Shown here one piece after another: positions 46,697-55,997 of a stretch of 64,000 bases of DNA (position 1 is its first letter; the number at the start of each line of letters is the position of its first letter). The stretch lies in assembly GCA_023374025.1 (NCBI GenBank), contig SIJG01000126.1, positions 85,804 through 149,803 on the forward strand, read 5' to 3'. The notes under the pieces are model-generated. The model did no database searches and had not been told where the DNA came from. It worked only from the letters and a program-made list of their open reading frames with translations. A program made the translations under genes and the position numbers. Source of the stretch: Heterodera schachtii. Lineage: Eukaryota > Nematoda > Chromadorea > Rhabditida > Heteroderidae.

Positions 46697-46731
46697 GGTT
46701 AGCAGAGCACCAGACTCTTAATCAAACTGTG
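46697..46731 (+). pseudogene. tRNA-Lys(CUU) 5'-half-like sequence
   Basis: The plus strand carries cctggttagc, agagcaccaga and ctcttaatc, closely matching the acceptor/D arm and the anticodon loop (anticodon CTT) of a eukaryotic tRNA-Lys. It lacks part of the D loop, the 3' anticodon stem is wrong and no B box follows. It is not a functional gene. It lies about 100 bp upstream of the BEL/Pao gag start on the opposite strand, where a primer-binding site is expected. Confidence 0.5.
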
Positions 46732-46739
46732 GTAAACAC

Positions 46740-47560
46740 AGGAAAAAAAGGGGGAACAAAAGGGGGCAAGGGGCCTGAGTCAGTGGAATGCTGGCCAAAG
46801 GCAACGAAACGGAACCAAGGGCCAAAGCGGTGAAAAATGGGCCGGGCGATGGCTAAAGCAAAGGCAAAATAGGCACCACGGGCAGGAGTAGCCGGTGATG
46901 AAAAGGGCCAAAAACGGGGGAATGCCCACGCAATGGTCAAAAGGGGACAAAAAATGAGAAATGCCCCAGAAGTGATAGGGGGCAAAAATGCGGAGAAATT
47001 TTAATGTAAAGCCAAAAGAGAAAAAGTTTTTTTTTTTGTTTGTTTTTATTTTTAAAGCAAAGGCAAAATTGAAATGGATAAGCAAAGTGAAATGGTAAAG
47101 CCAAAGTGAGAAAGGTAAAGCAAAAGGCAAGAGCAAAAGGGGAAAGCCAAGAGTGATGGCGAGTAGGTAGAGCAAAAGTGGCGAAGTCGAGAAAAAGGCG
47201 AGAAAAGTAATCGCCAAGAAGAGTAACAAATTGTCGAGCATCCTTCATTCTTTTTATACGGCCAAACGGGATGGGCGGGTCCACAGTGTTCGGGTGATTG
47301 TTGATGGGCGGGCAGTGGTGATTGGTGGGCCAAGCGGTGGGTGGGCGACAGTGTTGAGATGAGCAACGGGCAACAGATGGACGGGCAACGGCGAGAGTTG
47401 GGCACCATTAGGCCGTGGGGGGAGAACGATGAGCAGGGCCAAGAACGCCAAACCAATTTTATCAGTACAAGTCACCAAAATGCCTGTGGGGATTAATGAA
47501 AAAAGGGGAAATGGTGGGCAGAGCCCACGGATTAGCAACAAATAATTTATGTGAAAAGTG
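46740..47560 (-). repeat. Probable 5' LTR/leader region of BEL/Pao
   Basis: The stretch upstream of the gag on the minus strand is purine-rich on the plus strand, with many aaagcaaaggcaaaa, gggccaaag and gggcgggc words. Open frames on the minus strand (up to 153 codons) are Leu/Phe/Pro-rich translations of these words. No paired LTR was found in the window, so boundaries are unknown. I see no independent gene here. Confidence 0.4.
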
Positions 47561-48546
47561 GGACAATTGGGCTAATCCCCAGCCAAAAATGTGTAAAGAA
47601 TTTGTTTTGGATTTAGTTATTTTGTATTTTTTGTTATTTTATTTTTTGTTTTGAATTATGTGGAAGACAGCTTAATTAAGAAAACTTTAGTACACTTTAA
47701 TGCAAATACTTACGTTACATAAATTATATTTTGTTGTCTGTTTGTCGAAGGAAAAGGAAATTTAATTTGGGAAGAAACGCAAGATATAAAAAAATACAGG
47801 GAAAAAAAGTTGAGTCGTATGGAGGTTGATCTTTAAAAAGAAAAATTAAATTAAAAAAAATTTAAATTTACCATTATTTAATATAAGAATTATAATTGGC
47901 AAGAATGAGTATATTTAAAATAAGACACAAATTGTTTAATTGTTCAATAATAAAATAATAAATTTTATATTAGAATGATCTCATTTATAAATATAAAAAG
48001 ATAAAAAAAAATGATATTCGTATAATTTTAATTTAAAATGAATTTAAATGAAAAGAAAAATTATGTAGATTTTGAAAAATTCAGCACTATTTCAATGTGT
48101 TCATTTCGTTTTTTATCTCAATGATATAGAAGAAATCATGAAATTTGTGCATTTAATTTCTCTCATTTGACTTTCTAAAAAAAATTTTAAAAAAATTTTA
48201 AAAATTAAAAATAGGAAATTCGTTCAATTTCTAATATTATTATTAGTATTTTGTTGTTTTTGTCACTTTCTTCATTATTTTGATTTTTTAGGATTTTTTT
48301 AATAATTAAAAAAATAAGATAAAATTTAAAAAAATTATTAACAGATTTTAATTTTGCAAAAATAAAATTGTATTTTAAAACTGAAGAAAAAGATTTCTAA
48401 AATATAATCATATAAATTTGAAATTTAAAATCTACAAAAAAAAAGAATAATATTTTATTAAATAAACCGAAAGAATTTATTCGAACAAAAATACCGAGCG
48501 AAACGGATGCAAGAATGTATTATTGTGAGCAAAATTATTTTTAATA
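47561..48546. other. AT-rich DNA without recognised genes
   Basis: A-biased low-complexity sequence leading into the assembly gap. Nothing was identified. Confidence 0.5.
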
Positions 48547-48901
48547 NNNNNNNNNNNNNNNNNNNNNNNNNNNNNNNNNNNNNNNNNNNNNNNNNNNNNN
48601 NNNNNNNNNNNNNNNNNNNNNNNNNNNNNNNNNNNNNNNNNNNNNNNNNNNNNNNNNNNNNNNNNNNNNNNNNNNNNNNNNNNNNNNNNNNNNNNNNNNN
48701 NNNNNNNNNNNNNNNNNNNNNNNNNNNNNNNNNNNNNNNNNNNNNNNNNNNNNNNNNNNNNNNNNNNNNNNNNNNNNNNNNNNNNNNNNNNNNNNNNNNN
48801 NNNNNNNNNNNNNNNNNNNNNNNNNNNNNNNNNNNNNNNNNNNNNNNNNNNNNNNNNNNNNNNNNNNNNNNNNNNNNNNNNNNNNNNNNNNNNNNNNNNN
48901 N
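48547..48901. other. Assembly gap (355 N)
   Basis: Unresolved bases. The right edge is cctcc followed by a C run, suggesting that a GC homopolymer or repeat stopped assembly. Open frames that span the gap are meaningless. Confidence 1.
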
Positions 48902-48949
48902 CCTCCACCCCCCCCCCAATTAAAAAAAAAACGAAAAATTTGAATTTTC

Positions 48950-49188
48950 GGGTGGAGGAATGATGGATAAATTGAAGTTTGGACCTCCGTATGGACATGG
49001 AGTGCTGGCTTTGCTGCTGGTCGTCCATGTTCGTCCACCGCTCCTCGTAGGCCACAATTTGGCCCGTCTCGGCGCTGAAGATTGGCTGCAAATTGGTGGG
49101 AAATGCGCCCGGTCCGCACACGGATTGGTCATGGTCACTGGCGACGGCAAATGCCAACGACAGCGGGGCCAATGGTGGGCATTGGAAA
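48950..49188 (-). CDS. Putative exon, unrecognised protein
   Basis: Follows an acceptor (ccgttcag) and reads SLAFAVASDHDQSVCGPGAF, PTNLQPIFSAETGQIVAYEE, RWTNMDDQQQSQHSMSIRRS. Its local GC content is high and the reading frame is open to the gap. The upstream gene ending at 49564 has an alternative donor (GG|GTACCA at 49588) that would join this exon in phase. The two could therefore be one gene, with about 400 nt of intron. No domain was recognised. Confidence 0.45.
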
Positions 49189-49563
49189 CTGAACGGGGGG
49201 GGGGGGGGGAGAACTTAGGAAAATGGCTCACAAATTTGGAAATTTGTCTATTTTTTAAAAATTTAATTTTGCCATTTTCTTGTAGCCTATGTAGACCCAG
49301 ATTAAACAACGCCTTTCCTTTTTTCGATTATTTTTTCTAAAATATAAATTTTGAGGCCTAAAACCGCCTCTTTTTTTACCATTTTTTCCTTTTTCTGTTT
49401 TCCATCATTTTATGGTAGTGTATTTTCCAAATTTGAGTGCACTAAAGTTCAAATTCATTGAAAAATCTTTAAAAAACCCTTTTTTGTGTCAGGTTAAAGG
49501 GAAAATTTCCGAAAAAGAAATTCCTCTCCAAAACCAAAAATTTCTTAGTAAAAGCATCGTTAT

Positions 49564-49902
49564 TCATTGAGATAGTGTTGGTTGGTACCCGTAGGATTGG
49601 CTGATGTCAAACTCGGGAATGTTCCGCGTGGCAAAATCCACCGCCAAATGCCTAAATGGAAAAAACAAAAATTTGTTGTTTTTTTCTATCAAATTTTCAA
49701 TGGAATTAATTACCTAAAAACGCGTTCCGCCTCTTTTTTAATCGCGTCATCCAAACATGATTTTGGTGGCAAAGACATGGGAAAAGGAAAAAAATAGCGG
49801 AAATTTCGAATTTTTGGCTCCTGCAAAATTTCGTTGTTTTGAGTCAAATCGAAATCAATATCCGCTAACGCTAATTTTTCATAGAATTTAAACGCGTATA
49901 AA
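49564..49902 (-). CDS. Two terminal exons of an unrecognised gene
   Basis: Exon 49714-49902 reads AFKFYEKLALADIDFDLTQN, then FPFPMSLPPKSCLDDAIKKE, and ends at AG|GTAATT. A 62-nt intron (49652-49713) ends ccatttag. Exon 49564-49651 continues in phase, R-HLAVDFATRNIPEFDIS, and stops after YGYQPTLSQ. The clean splice sites and phase support a real gene. Its upstream side is interrupted exactly at the exon edge by the hAT MITE at 49903-50610. A possible first exon (MVAEHEYDVHFALFRTQNS) lies at 50.66-50.75 kb. No family was recognised. Confidence 0.55.
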
Positions 49903-50618
49903 CAGGGGTGCCAGATCTGAGGATTTATCCTCATTTTGTGGCTTGATAGGTCAATGAGGATTTTTTTTGAAAATGAGGATTTGAGGATTTTTGTGGCTTT
50001 TTGAGAAATTTTGAGGATTTTTGAGGCTTTTGGGGAAAATCCACAGAATCTTTTTAAATTTTTAAATTGGCATAATGTTTACAATTATTTAATAATTTGG
50101 TATTTTTAATAGAGTATCAAAACGAAGATAGAATCAATTTTTTTCCAAAAAACCACAAAATTAAGAATTTTTTAATGAAAATCTGCTAAAAATATGGTCA
50201 AAATTCTCAATTTTTCCCCCGGCGGCGCCTATCGGCACCGCCGGACCCTAAAAATCCTTTATTTTCTTAAAATTTTTGCCTAAAATTGCAAAATATGGCC
50301 TTTTTTGTTGACAAATTCTGTTAACAAATCACATTAAAAATTACAAAAATTCCCGGCGGCGCCTATCGGCACCGCCGGACCCACTGTTCCCCAAAGAATT
50401 TTTGGAAAAAGCGCCGCAAAAAAACAACTTCGATTTTTCATGCTTCAAACAAAAAATTGCTCAAATTGATCATGGACAGTCAATAATACAACATTTGATC
50501 ATTTTAAAGGTGTTTTGAATAAATTTGTAAAAATGAGGCTTTTTGACCCAAAATGAGGTTTTTTTTGCATGCCAAATGAGGCTTTTGAAAATTTTAATCT
50601 GGCAGCCCTGCGTATAAA
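49895..50618. mobile_element. 708-bp hAT MITE, gaggattt family, perfect TSD
   Basis: The element at 49903-50610 begins caggggtgccagat and ends atctggcagccctg. The octamer cgtataaa flanks it on both sides (49895-49902 and 50611-50618). Subterminal blocks consist of gaggatttttgtggctttt words. The centre holds two copies of the GC hairpin. Perfect duplication and little decay mark it as recent. It splits a minus-strand gene. Confidence 0.95.
50219..50378 (-). repeat. GC hairpin cassette (H6-H7), paired
   Basis: Two identical hairpins (50219-50244 and 50353-50378) have arms ccggcggcgcc and ggcaccgccgg and loop tatc. They are separated by about 108 bp containing tctgttaacaaatc. The outer flank ggaaaaagcgccgcaaaaaa is the reverse of the leader at 35.38 kb. 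This is the best-preserved copy of the cassette. Confidence 0.9.
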
Positions 50619-50659
50619 GCTAATTATTGCTGTTGAAATTATTTTTTTATTTTTTTTAT

Positions 50660-50753
50660 TTTTGAATTTTTTTTTCAAATTATTGCTCGAATTTGAGTTC
50701 TGAGTTCGAAATAGGGCGAAATGGACATCGTATTCGTGTTCGGCGACCATCAA
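50660..50753 (-). CDS. Possible first exon of MITE-split gene
   Basis: Starts MVAEHEYDVHFALFRTQNSN and soon becomes K/N-rich simple sequence. No convincing donor was found before the stretch of A, so the link to the exons at 49564-49902 is unproven. Confidence 0.3.
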
Positions 50754-50759
50754 ATTTTA

Positions 50760-51420
50760 AGACTTAAAAAAAATTTATGGGCGGTAAACCACATAAGTAC
50801 CGATCTGACTTATTCTTTAACACATCTCTAATGGCACCATAATGGTCGCCGACACTGACAAAAATAGGATTTCGACTACTATTGACGTTGAAAGGAAAAT
50901 CATGAGAATGGGTAGCAAGAGTGAGGGATGCGCACTATGCCCCCCAGACCAACTATGTACCGTTTATCCCGGACGGAACTTGGGAGGGAATTGGTGAAAG
51001 CCATGGGCCCTATGACTGAGCCCAAATCCCAAACGTCTCATTGACTGAAATATGTATTTATTCACTCGTTGTTGGATTTACACGAAGCGAGAAAAAGGAA
51101 TAATAATTGAAGTCTGCTCAACAAATAACTGACTAACTGATCACTGGGGGAAGGAGAAATGCGAAGAGAATGGGCGGAGAAACATTATAGCGAGAAAAGA
51201 AACGTGTGAACGGATAAAATGTGATTGAATTGATAATGGACAATAGGGAATAATTAAGAAATAATTAAATGAGGGAGATGCGTGAATAACCCTTACATAA
51301 GGTCGATAAATAAATTCTACCGGTGTAAAAAGCCTAAACAAGCACTTCATACAAAACTGTAATGGACACGGTCCCAGGTTTTCTGTTTTGCTGAGGGTGT
51401 ATCAATTTTTTATCTAATTA
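50760..51420. other. Unassigned intergenic DNA
   Basis: Moderate GC content with no open frame of note. The words ttatttatcgaccttatgta and gggtaatt on the minus strand faintly recall LTR termini, but no paired ends or polypurine tract were found. Confidence 0.35.
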
Positions 51421-51461
51421 AAATTAATATCAAGAAATGAAAGGAAAATCCAAGATAAAAG

Positions 51462-52115
51462 TTACTTTTTTAATTGGTTCATTCCAATGTGTGAAATTTC
51501 ATGGACTTGCCTTTCAAGCGCGCATGCCAGCGCGTGGCCAATTTCATGTTTTGCAGCCCTTAGATCCTCTTGCAAAATTTCGTGGTACAGACTATAATCA
51601 GAAAGGTGAGCCAAGGCAGACTCCTATTTTCTAACTGCCATGGAGGAAGGGGGTGGTCTAAAGAAGCATCATTTTCAAGAGTAAAAATTAAACTTGTCCC
51701 GTCAAACTCACTACCATGTATAGCTTTTCTGGCCAATCTTAGCAAAGCACGTGTAATTTTTGAAAGATGTTCTATTGAAGATCACTTCGGGGTCATTTTG
51801 CCGCTCACAAGCTCACAAAACGGTGATCTGATCAGTGCCTAAAACGCGGCAATTATATAAATCAAATTATGTTAATTAAGTAATTGTGGCCCACCGATTG
51901 CGCAACCGATGGCCGAACAGAAGTGCTGATCCGCAGAACATTCTGACATAACAATCGCTGCATTGCCCGAAGTGTCGTACATTCCAACTTTGCAATGAAT
52001 CCCTGTGAAATTAATTTAAAAATTAATTTTAATTAGTTTGAATTTTAAGATTACCGTTGCAAATGCACGTAAAAGCGAAACAGCAGAAGAGAGACAATGG
52101 GAGAACAAATTTCAT
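51462..52115 (-). CDS. Secreted Cys-rich protein gene, one in-frame stop
   Basis: Four exons join in phase: 52055-52115, 51895-52002, 51715-51838, 51462-51591 (423 nt, 141 codons including the stop). Borders are g|gtaatc...tttcacag, g|gtgggc...gttttag and tg|gtagtg...gattatag. Residues 1-21 (MKFVLPLSLFCCFAFTCIC) form a signal peptide. Cys-rich exons follow (IHCKVGMYDTSGNAAIVMS, ECSADQHFCSAIGCAIG). Then come DPEVIFNRTSFKNYTCFAK and the last exon LYHEILQEDLRAAKHEIGHA, LACALERQ. A ttgttttag site lies 25 nt upstream of the ATG, as for trans-splicing. Codon 65 (51813-51815) is TGA, probably from TGG. HEIGH resembles a zinc-protease motif but no third ligand is evident. Confidence 0.6.
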
Positions 52116-52845
52116 TTTTTGCTTAAGGTTTTGACAGGCTAAAACAATCATTAAGAAATAAGTGACAGATATTAACAATACTGAAATAATTAAAAAGAAA
52201 ATTAAAGGAAAAATTAACAAAAATTTTACAATTTAAATAATCAGAAAATATAAGAAAATTAAATTGGGTTTCCCAAATTAATCATTAATCGTGTCCATTT
52301 AATCTTTTCTTCTGCCTTTTCATCCTAAACTTCTGCCGTTCATTAATTGAACGCGAACCATTGCGCGGAGAAGGAATTTGGTCAAAAAATAATTAATAAT
52401 TACCCAATAAAGAACTCATCAATTCTAAATTTTATTAATATTGCTAATTTGAGATACACGAGCTTGATTGGCCATGACGATCAGCCGCAGCAAAGCAATT
52501 AGCGGCAAAGGGGGTGGTCATTTCAATTGCTTTTAATTTTATGTGGAAATTAATTGGTATTTTTATTTTTGTTTGGCTAATAAAATATAAAATGAATGTT
52601 CACAATGTTGTCCCTTTTCCATTTACATTTTCTTAGTGAATCATTCATTCACTTTCTATCCCACAAATACTTATCTTTTTGCTGCCAATATTCTGATGAT
52701 TAATTGAAAATTGTCAACAAAAATTTTTAAAATAATATTCATAGGGAAAATGGACAAATATTTTAATTAAAATGTGCAAATTATGACTACAATGTATTGA
52801 TACTTCAATTATCGATTGATTTCCACCCCAAACCTATTGGCTTCT
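52116..52845. other. Intergenic region upstream of secreted gene
   Basis: A probable promoter/outron region for the minus-strand gene ending at 51462. It holds no recognisable motif beyond the ttgttttag acceptor-like site at about 52139-52147. The rest is AT-rich. Confidence 0.3.
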
Positions 52846-52849
52846 TTTG

Positions 52850-52915
52850 AGGCGAGAGAGTACACCGTCTAACCTCTCCAGCGACGAGAGAGTGCACCGT
52901 CTAACCTCTTTCGCC
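52850..52915 (+). repeat. Tandem pair of gcgagagagtacaccgtctaa
   Basis: Two adjacent copies of gcgagagagt(a/g)caccgtctaacctct, about 35 bp each, at the left edge of a larger GC-rich repeat zone. Confidence 0.75.
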
Positions 52916-53039
52916 AGCAGAGCTCGTGGCTATGGTTTGCTCTGTCAGGATCGAGATCCAGGTCTCTGGCCAACTATTCGTTGGAAGAAAAAGATTAAAT
53001 GTTGTATGAGTGATGGTGAAAAAAGGAGGCTCCACCTGT

Positions 53040-53312
53040 GTGATGGGGCCCGCTCAGGGGGAGCGAGGTCCGCAGCTGCGTTGTCCGCTCTGTGTGAGTG
53101 GGTCCGACCGGCGTGAGAGGGGTTCCGCAGCTACGTCGTGAGGGGGGCCGTCGAAGGTTTTCGTTCGGTGGAGGGGCTCCGCTCGGAAAGAGGGGGTCCG
53201 CACTGCGGGGTGTCGGATTGGCGCGAGAATGGTCCGCTCTATGAGAATGGTCCGCAGCTGCGTCGGGAGGGGGTCCGTTGAAGGTTCTCGCTCACAGGAG
53301 GGGGTCCGTCTA
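53040..53312 (+). repeat. GC-rich degenerate minisatellite
   Basis: Irregular repeats of gtccgcagctgcgt, ggtccgctc and gagggggtccg words, about 10-15 copies in 270 bp, G-rich on the plus strand. Frames through it (R/P/S-rich) are not treated as coding. Confidence 0.65.
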
Positions 53313-53359
53313 AGCGGGTGGTACACACCTGGCAGCAGCTACCATTGTGGTGGCGTTCG

Positions 53360-53800
53360 CTTATAGACCGGTACCAGTTGGGAAGGCGTACGCCTGTGGT
53401 ACTGTATTCAACTATTGAGACGGCGTACGCATGAAGTTACGGTGCTGTTGTGATGACGTACGCATATATCAGCCGTAGGTATCATACGCATGTTTCTAAC
53501 CTAGCGTACGCATGTAGGTACGTAAATAACATACGTATGTAAGTACTGTATGCAGGAAGAATGTGTTAGATAGAAGTCGCATCTGGAGTATTGCGTACGC
53601 AAGTTTTTTTACCGTATGCATCTTGGAGTACTGCGTACGCATGCATCTAGCGTCTTATCATACGCATGCATCTACCGTACGCATTCCTGGAGTATTGCGT
53701 ACGCATGCATCTACCGTACTTATCGTACGCATGTAGGCAGGGTACCTAACATACGCATGTAAGTACTGTAAGTTAGCATGTATCTACCGTATACATTACT
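53360..53800. repeat. CGTACG-centred irregular repeat array
   Basis: About 15-20 occurrences of (g)cgtacgc(atg) or the variants atacgcatg and cgtatgca occur at irregular spacing of 15-45 bp, often followed by catctaccgt or taggtac. The core cgtacg is a self-complementary hexamer. The variable spacing and preserved core distinguish it from a simple satellite. Confidence 0.8.
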
Positions 53801-53834
53801 ACATGTATTAATTCAACATAGAGTTCGGACCGGG

Positions 53835-54260
53835 TCAGTTTAGTACGGCCGATTTAGTACGGCCGTTGTCGCCCCAAGTGGCAAAAAAGGGAGGAAAAAA
53901 ATCAACAAAAATTATACAACAAAAATATGCTTCTTTTTTACAAAAAGACCCCTGTGCAATGCTCATTGAGGTCGAGTGCCATGCATGCCCAGTTTCGTGC
54001 TTTGACACCCTTTGTTGTTCTTGAAAAATTTGGTTGTACATCAATAAAGCACTTGCGACTTTCAGTTTAATAAAGGTAAATTCTTCTCAAGCGCGCACGC
54101 CAGCGCGTGGCACTTGTCTTCTGAGAATTTGATTTGGTGAAGCAGAATAAGCAGAAAGCTTAAAGAAAATCAGTTTGGGCAAGCCCTCCCAACAGCGTTT
54201 AATTGCTTACATAATTTGAAAACTCATTGCCATTAATGGGTTCGGAGTTTTCTATATTAA
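53835..54260 (-). pseudogene. Secreted Cys-rich family member, partial copy
   Basis: Pieces of the same family as the 51462 gene are present on the minus strand. An exon start (54220-54250) encodes EPINGNEFSNY, with a gtaagc donor and a caaattctcag acceptor, then KCHALACALEKN. Further on (54044-53900) comes MYNQIFQEQQRVSKHETGHA followed by WHSTSMSIAQGSFCKK. This parallels the LYHEILQEDLRAAKHEIGHA segment of the other gene. No single complete model could be built. It is a fragmented paralogue. Confidence 0.45.
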
Positions 54261-54303
54261 AATGATAATTTAATAAATGAAAATAAAATTTCAAAGCGAA
54301 AAA

Positions 54304-54574
54304 TTAAATTGTTTTCAAGTCGACTTCCCCTTCCTTCCATCCGTTGTCATCTCGTGCAAATGAACTACTAAACCTCTTGCTGAAACAGTTCAACAGCCAA
54401 TCGCAGTCTTGTCTATCGCTGTTGCCGAATATCCATTGGTAAAGTGCGCAGTTGATCTGAAAAAAAGAAAATATACCAATTTTAGTTCGGACAGAATAAA
54501 TTTTCTAATAAGTATATTTACCCGGCCATTTTGCTGCTCGCCCGCAGCAGTTTCGTAATGCGTCGACAGCACTC
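54304..54574 (-). CDS. Two terminal exons of an unrecognised protein
   Basis: Exon 54522-54574 (VLSTHYETAAGEQQNGR) ends at cgg|gtaaat. After a 65-nt intron ending tttttttcag, exon 54304-54456 continues in phase: INCALYQWIFGNSDRQDCDW, LLNCFSKRFSSSFARDDNGW, then KEGEVDLKTI and stop. Three Cys in the last exon suggest an extracellular protein, but the 5' exons are uncertain. A candidate upstream exon at 54730-54795 encodes EPINENELSF and is a duplicate of the one at 54220-54250. Confidence 0.5.
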
Positions 54575-54599
54575 CTACAAAATTTTGTGTTTTAGAAAA

Positions 54600-54800
54600 C
54601 ACGTTTAATTAATTCAAATTTTATTTTTTGGACTGTCGCTTCCACACAGTCCCGTCTCAGTCTCTGCTGAAATTTTGTTTTGGTGAAGGAGCACAATGAG
54701 TAAACTTAATGAATGTAAGTTTAGGCAAGCCATCCCACAGCCCGCAATTACTAACATAAATGAAAGTTCATTTTCATTAATTGGTTCGGCGTTTTCTATT
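54600..54800 (-). pseudogene. Duplicated 5' exon region of the same gene family
   Basis: About 140 bp (54660-54800) is a diverged copy of 54120-54260. Both have a cc(g)aacc-ttaatg exon ending in gt(a/t)ag(c/t), an ~90-nt intron and a caaa(a)tt(c)tcag acceptor. This is direct evidence of a tandem duplication with a repeat length near 540 bp. Confidence 0.5.
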
Positions 54801-54804
54801 GCTA

Positions 54805-55960
54805 AAAAAATTTAAATAAAAAATTAAAAAATAAATTTCGGAAAAAAATGAAATTGAGGGCCAAGTTTTAGCCAATAATGGGCCTATGGAAATGAAGTAT
54901 TTGGAATGATTTTTGGAGTCCCAGCAGATGAGGGCAATTTTGGGCCATTTTCATTGGGGCTGAATTTTATGAAAGCATAAAATTCTCTACTAATTTCTTA
55001 TAGAAAGATGAGTCTATGAAATCTATCCGCCGGGTTAGAGAAGGGGTCAAAATTCAATGAGAAAATTTAGCTGGTAAATTTCGGCTGCTTGTTTAGACTT
55101 TTTCTATTGCCCATCATAATATTAAACAAAATATTTCTATTAATTCTAAATATCAAACATTAAAAAAACAAACAGAAAAGTTAGCAAAATGATTTAATAA
55201 AATATGCATTGGGTAATCAAAAATAAAAGGAATTAAACATAATTAGCGCATTTACAAGGGGGATAAGTGGAGAGACGGATTCTCCCTAGAGATGGGCGGT
55301 TGACACAATTCCGCGTCAAATAACACTTAACTGTCGAATGGCCGTCCAAACGACCAACCAACCGGATTCAGCCCATAAAAAGCTTCTCTCTTCCTCCCTT
55401 CAGGTATTGCAAAATCAGGCAGTGATAAAAGCCTATGGTCCAGGTGAGGGAAAATTTCCTTAATAAAAATTATTATTATTACAAAATTTGTTAAAAAAGC
55501 ATCAGCCATTCTATTCCATTGCATAAATTCTCACTCATTTTCAATTGAGACCCATAATTTTCCCTTATACAAATATTTTTACGATTTTCAGTGTTAGCTT
55601 CCGTGTTTTTTATTTTTGAAATTATTTAAAAATAAATTATAATTAAATGTGGCGCTTCTTGGCCCGTGGATATTCCTTTAAAGCTCTCAAACCTAAAATT
55701 TACTTTTGGGTTTGTGCTGTCAAAAAGACGTGAAGATTCCGAATGTAATCAACTAGTGTTCTAGAATTCTAGTCACCTAGGTTCTATCTCGAATAAATTT
55801 AATTTCTGGTTCCAACCTAAATAATTCTTAGTTAGTTTTTTGTTTAACAAAAATAATAATGAAATAATTAAATGGTGTCAATGATAATCGGAAAATGAAT
55901 CATCTTCCCTTGAACATGATGGAATGGTATCTTCCCAATCACCCTCCTCCTTTTCTCATA
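54805..55960. other. Intergenic DNA, one weak exon-like trace
   Basis: A minus-strand frame at 55327-55450 reads LDHRLLSLPDFAIPEGRKRE and YGLNPVGWSFGRPF before a stop. Its composition is protein-like, but no splice partner or family was found. Nothing else was recognised. Confidence 0.35.
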
Positions 55961-55997
55961 GAAAGGACTTGACGAGAAAGTGCGTTAGTCTAAGTTC

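Noticed and set aside
46780..47541. Long minus-strand frames (95-153 codons) rich in L/F/P
   Set aside because: They arise from a purine-rich plus strand made of repeated aaagcaaaggc words, and several frames are open at once. They probably belong to the retroelement leader.
48458..49172. Long frames across the run of N
   Set aside because: The gap has unknown content. Only the part right of 48901 was considered.
51462..51591. FtsH/M41 or astacin protease
   Set aside because: HEIGHA matches HExxH, but no AAA domain, no HExxHxxGxxH spacing and no downstream metal ligand is visible. The signal peptide and Cys pattern point elsewhere.
53040..53312. Arg/Pro-rich frames over the GC minisatellite
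   Set aside because: Both strands are open because the repeated words lack stop codons. No splice or start context.
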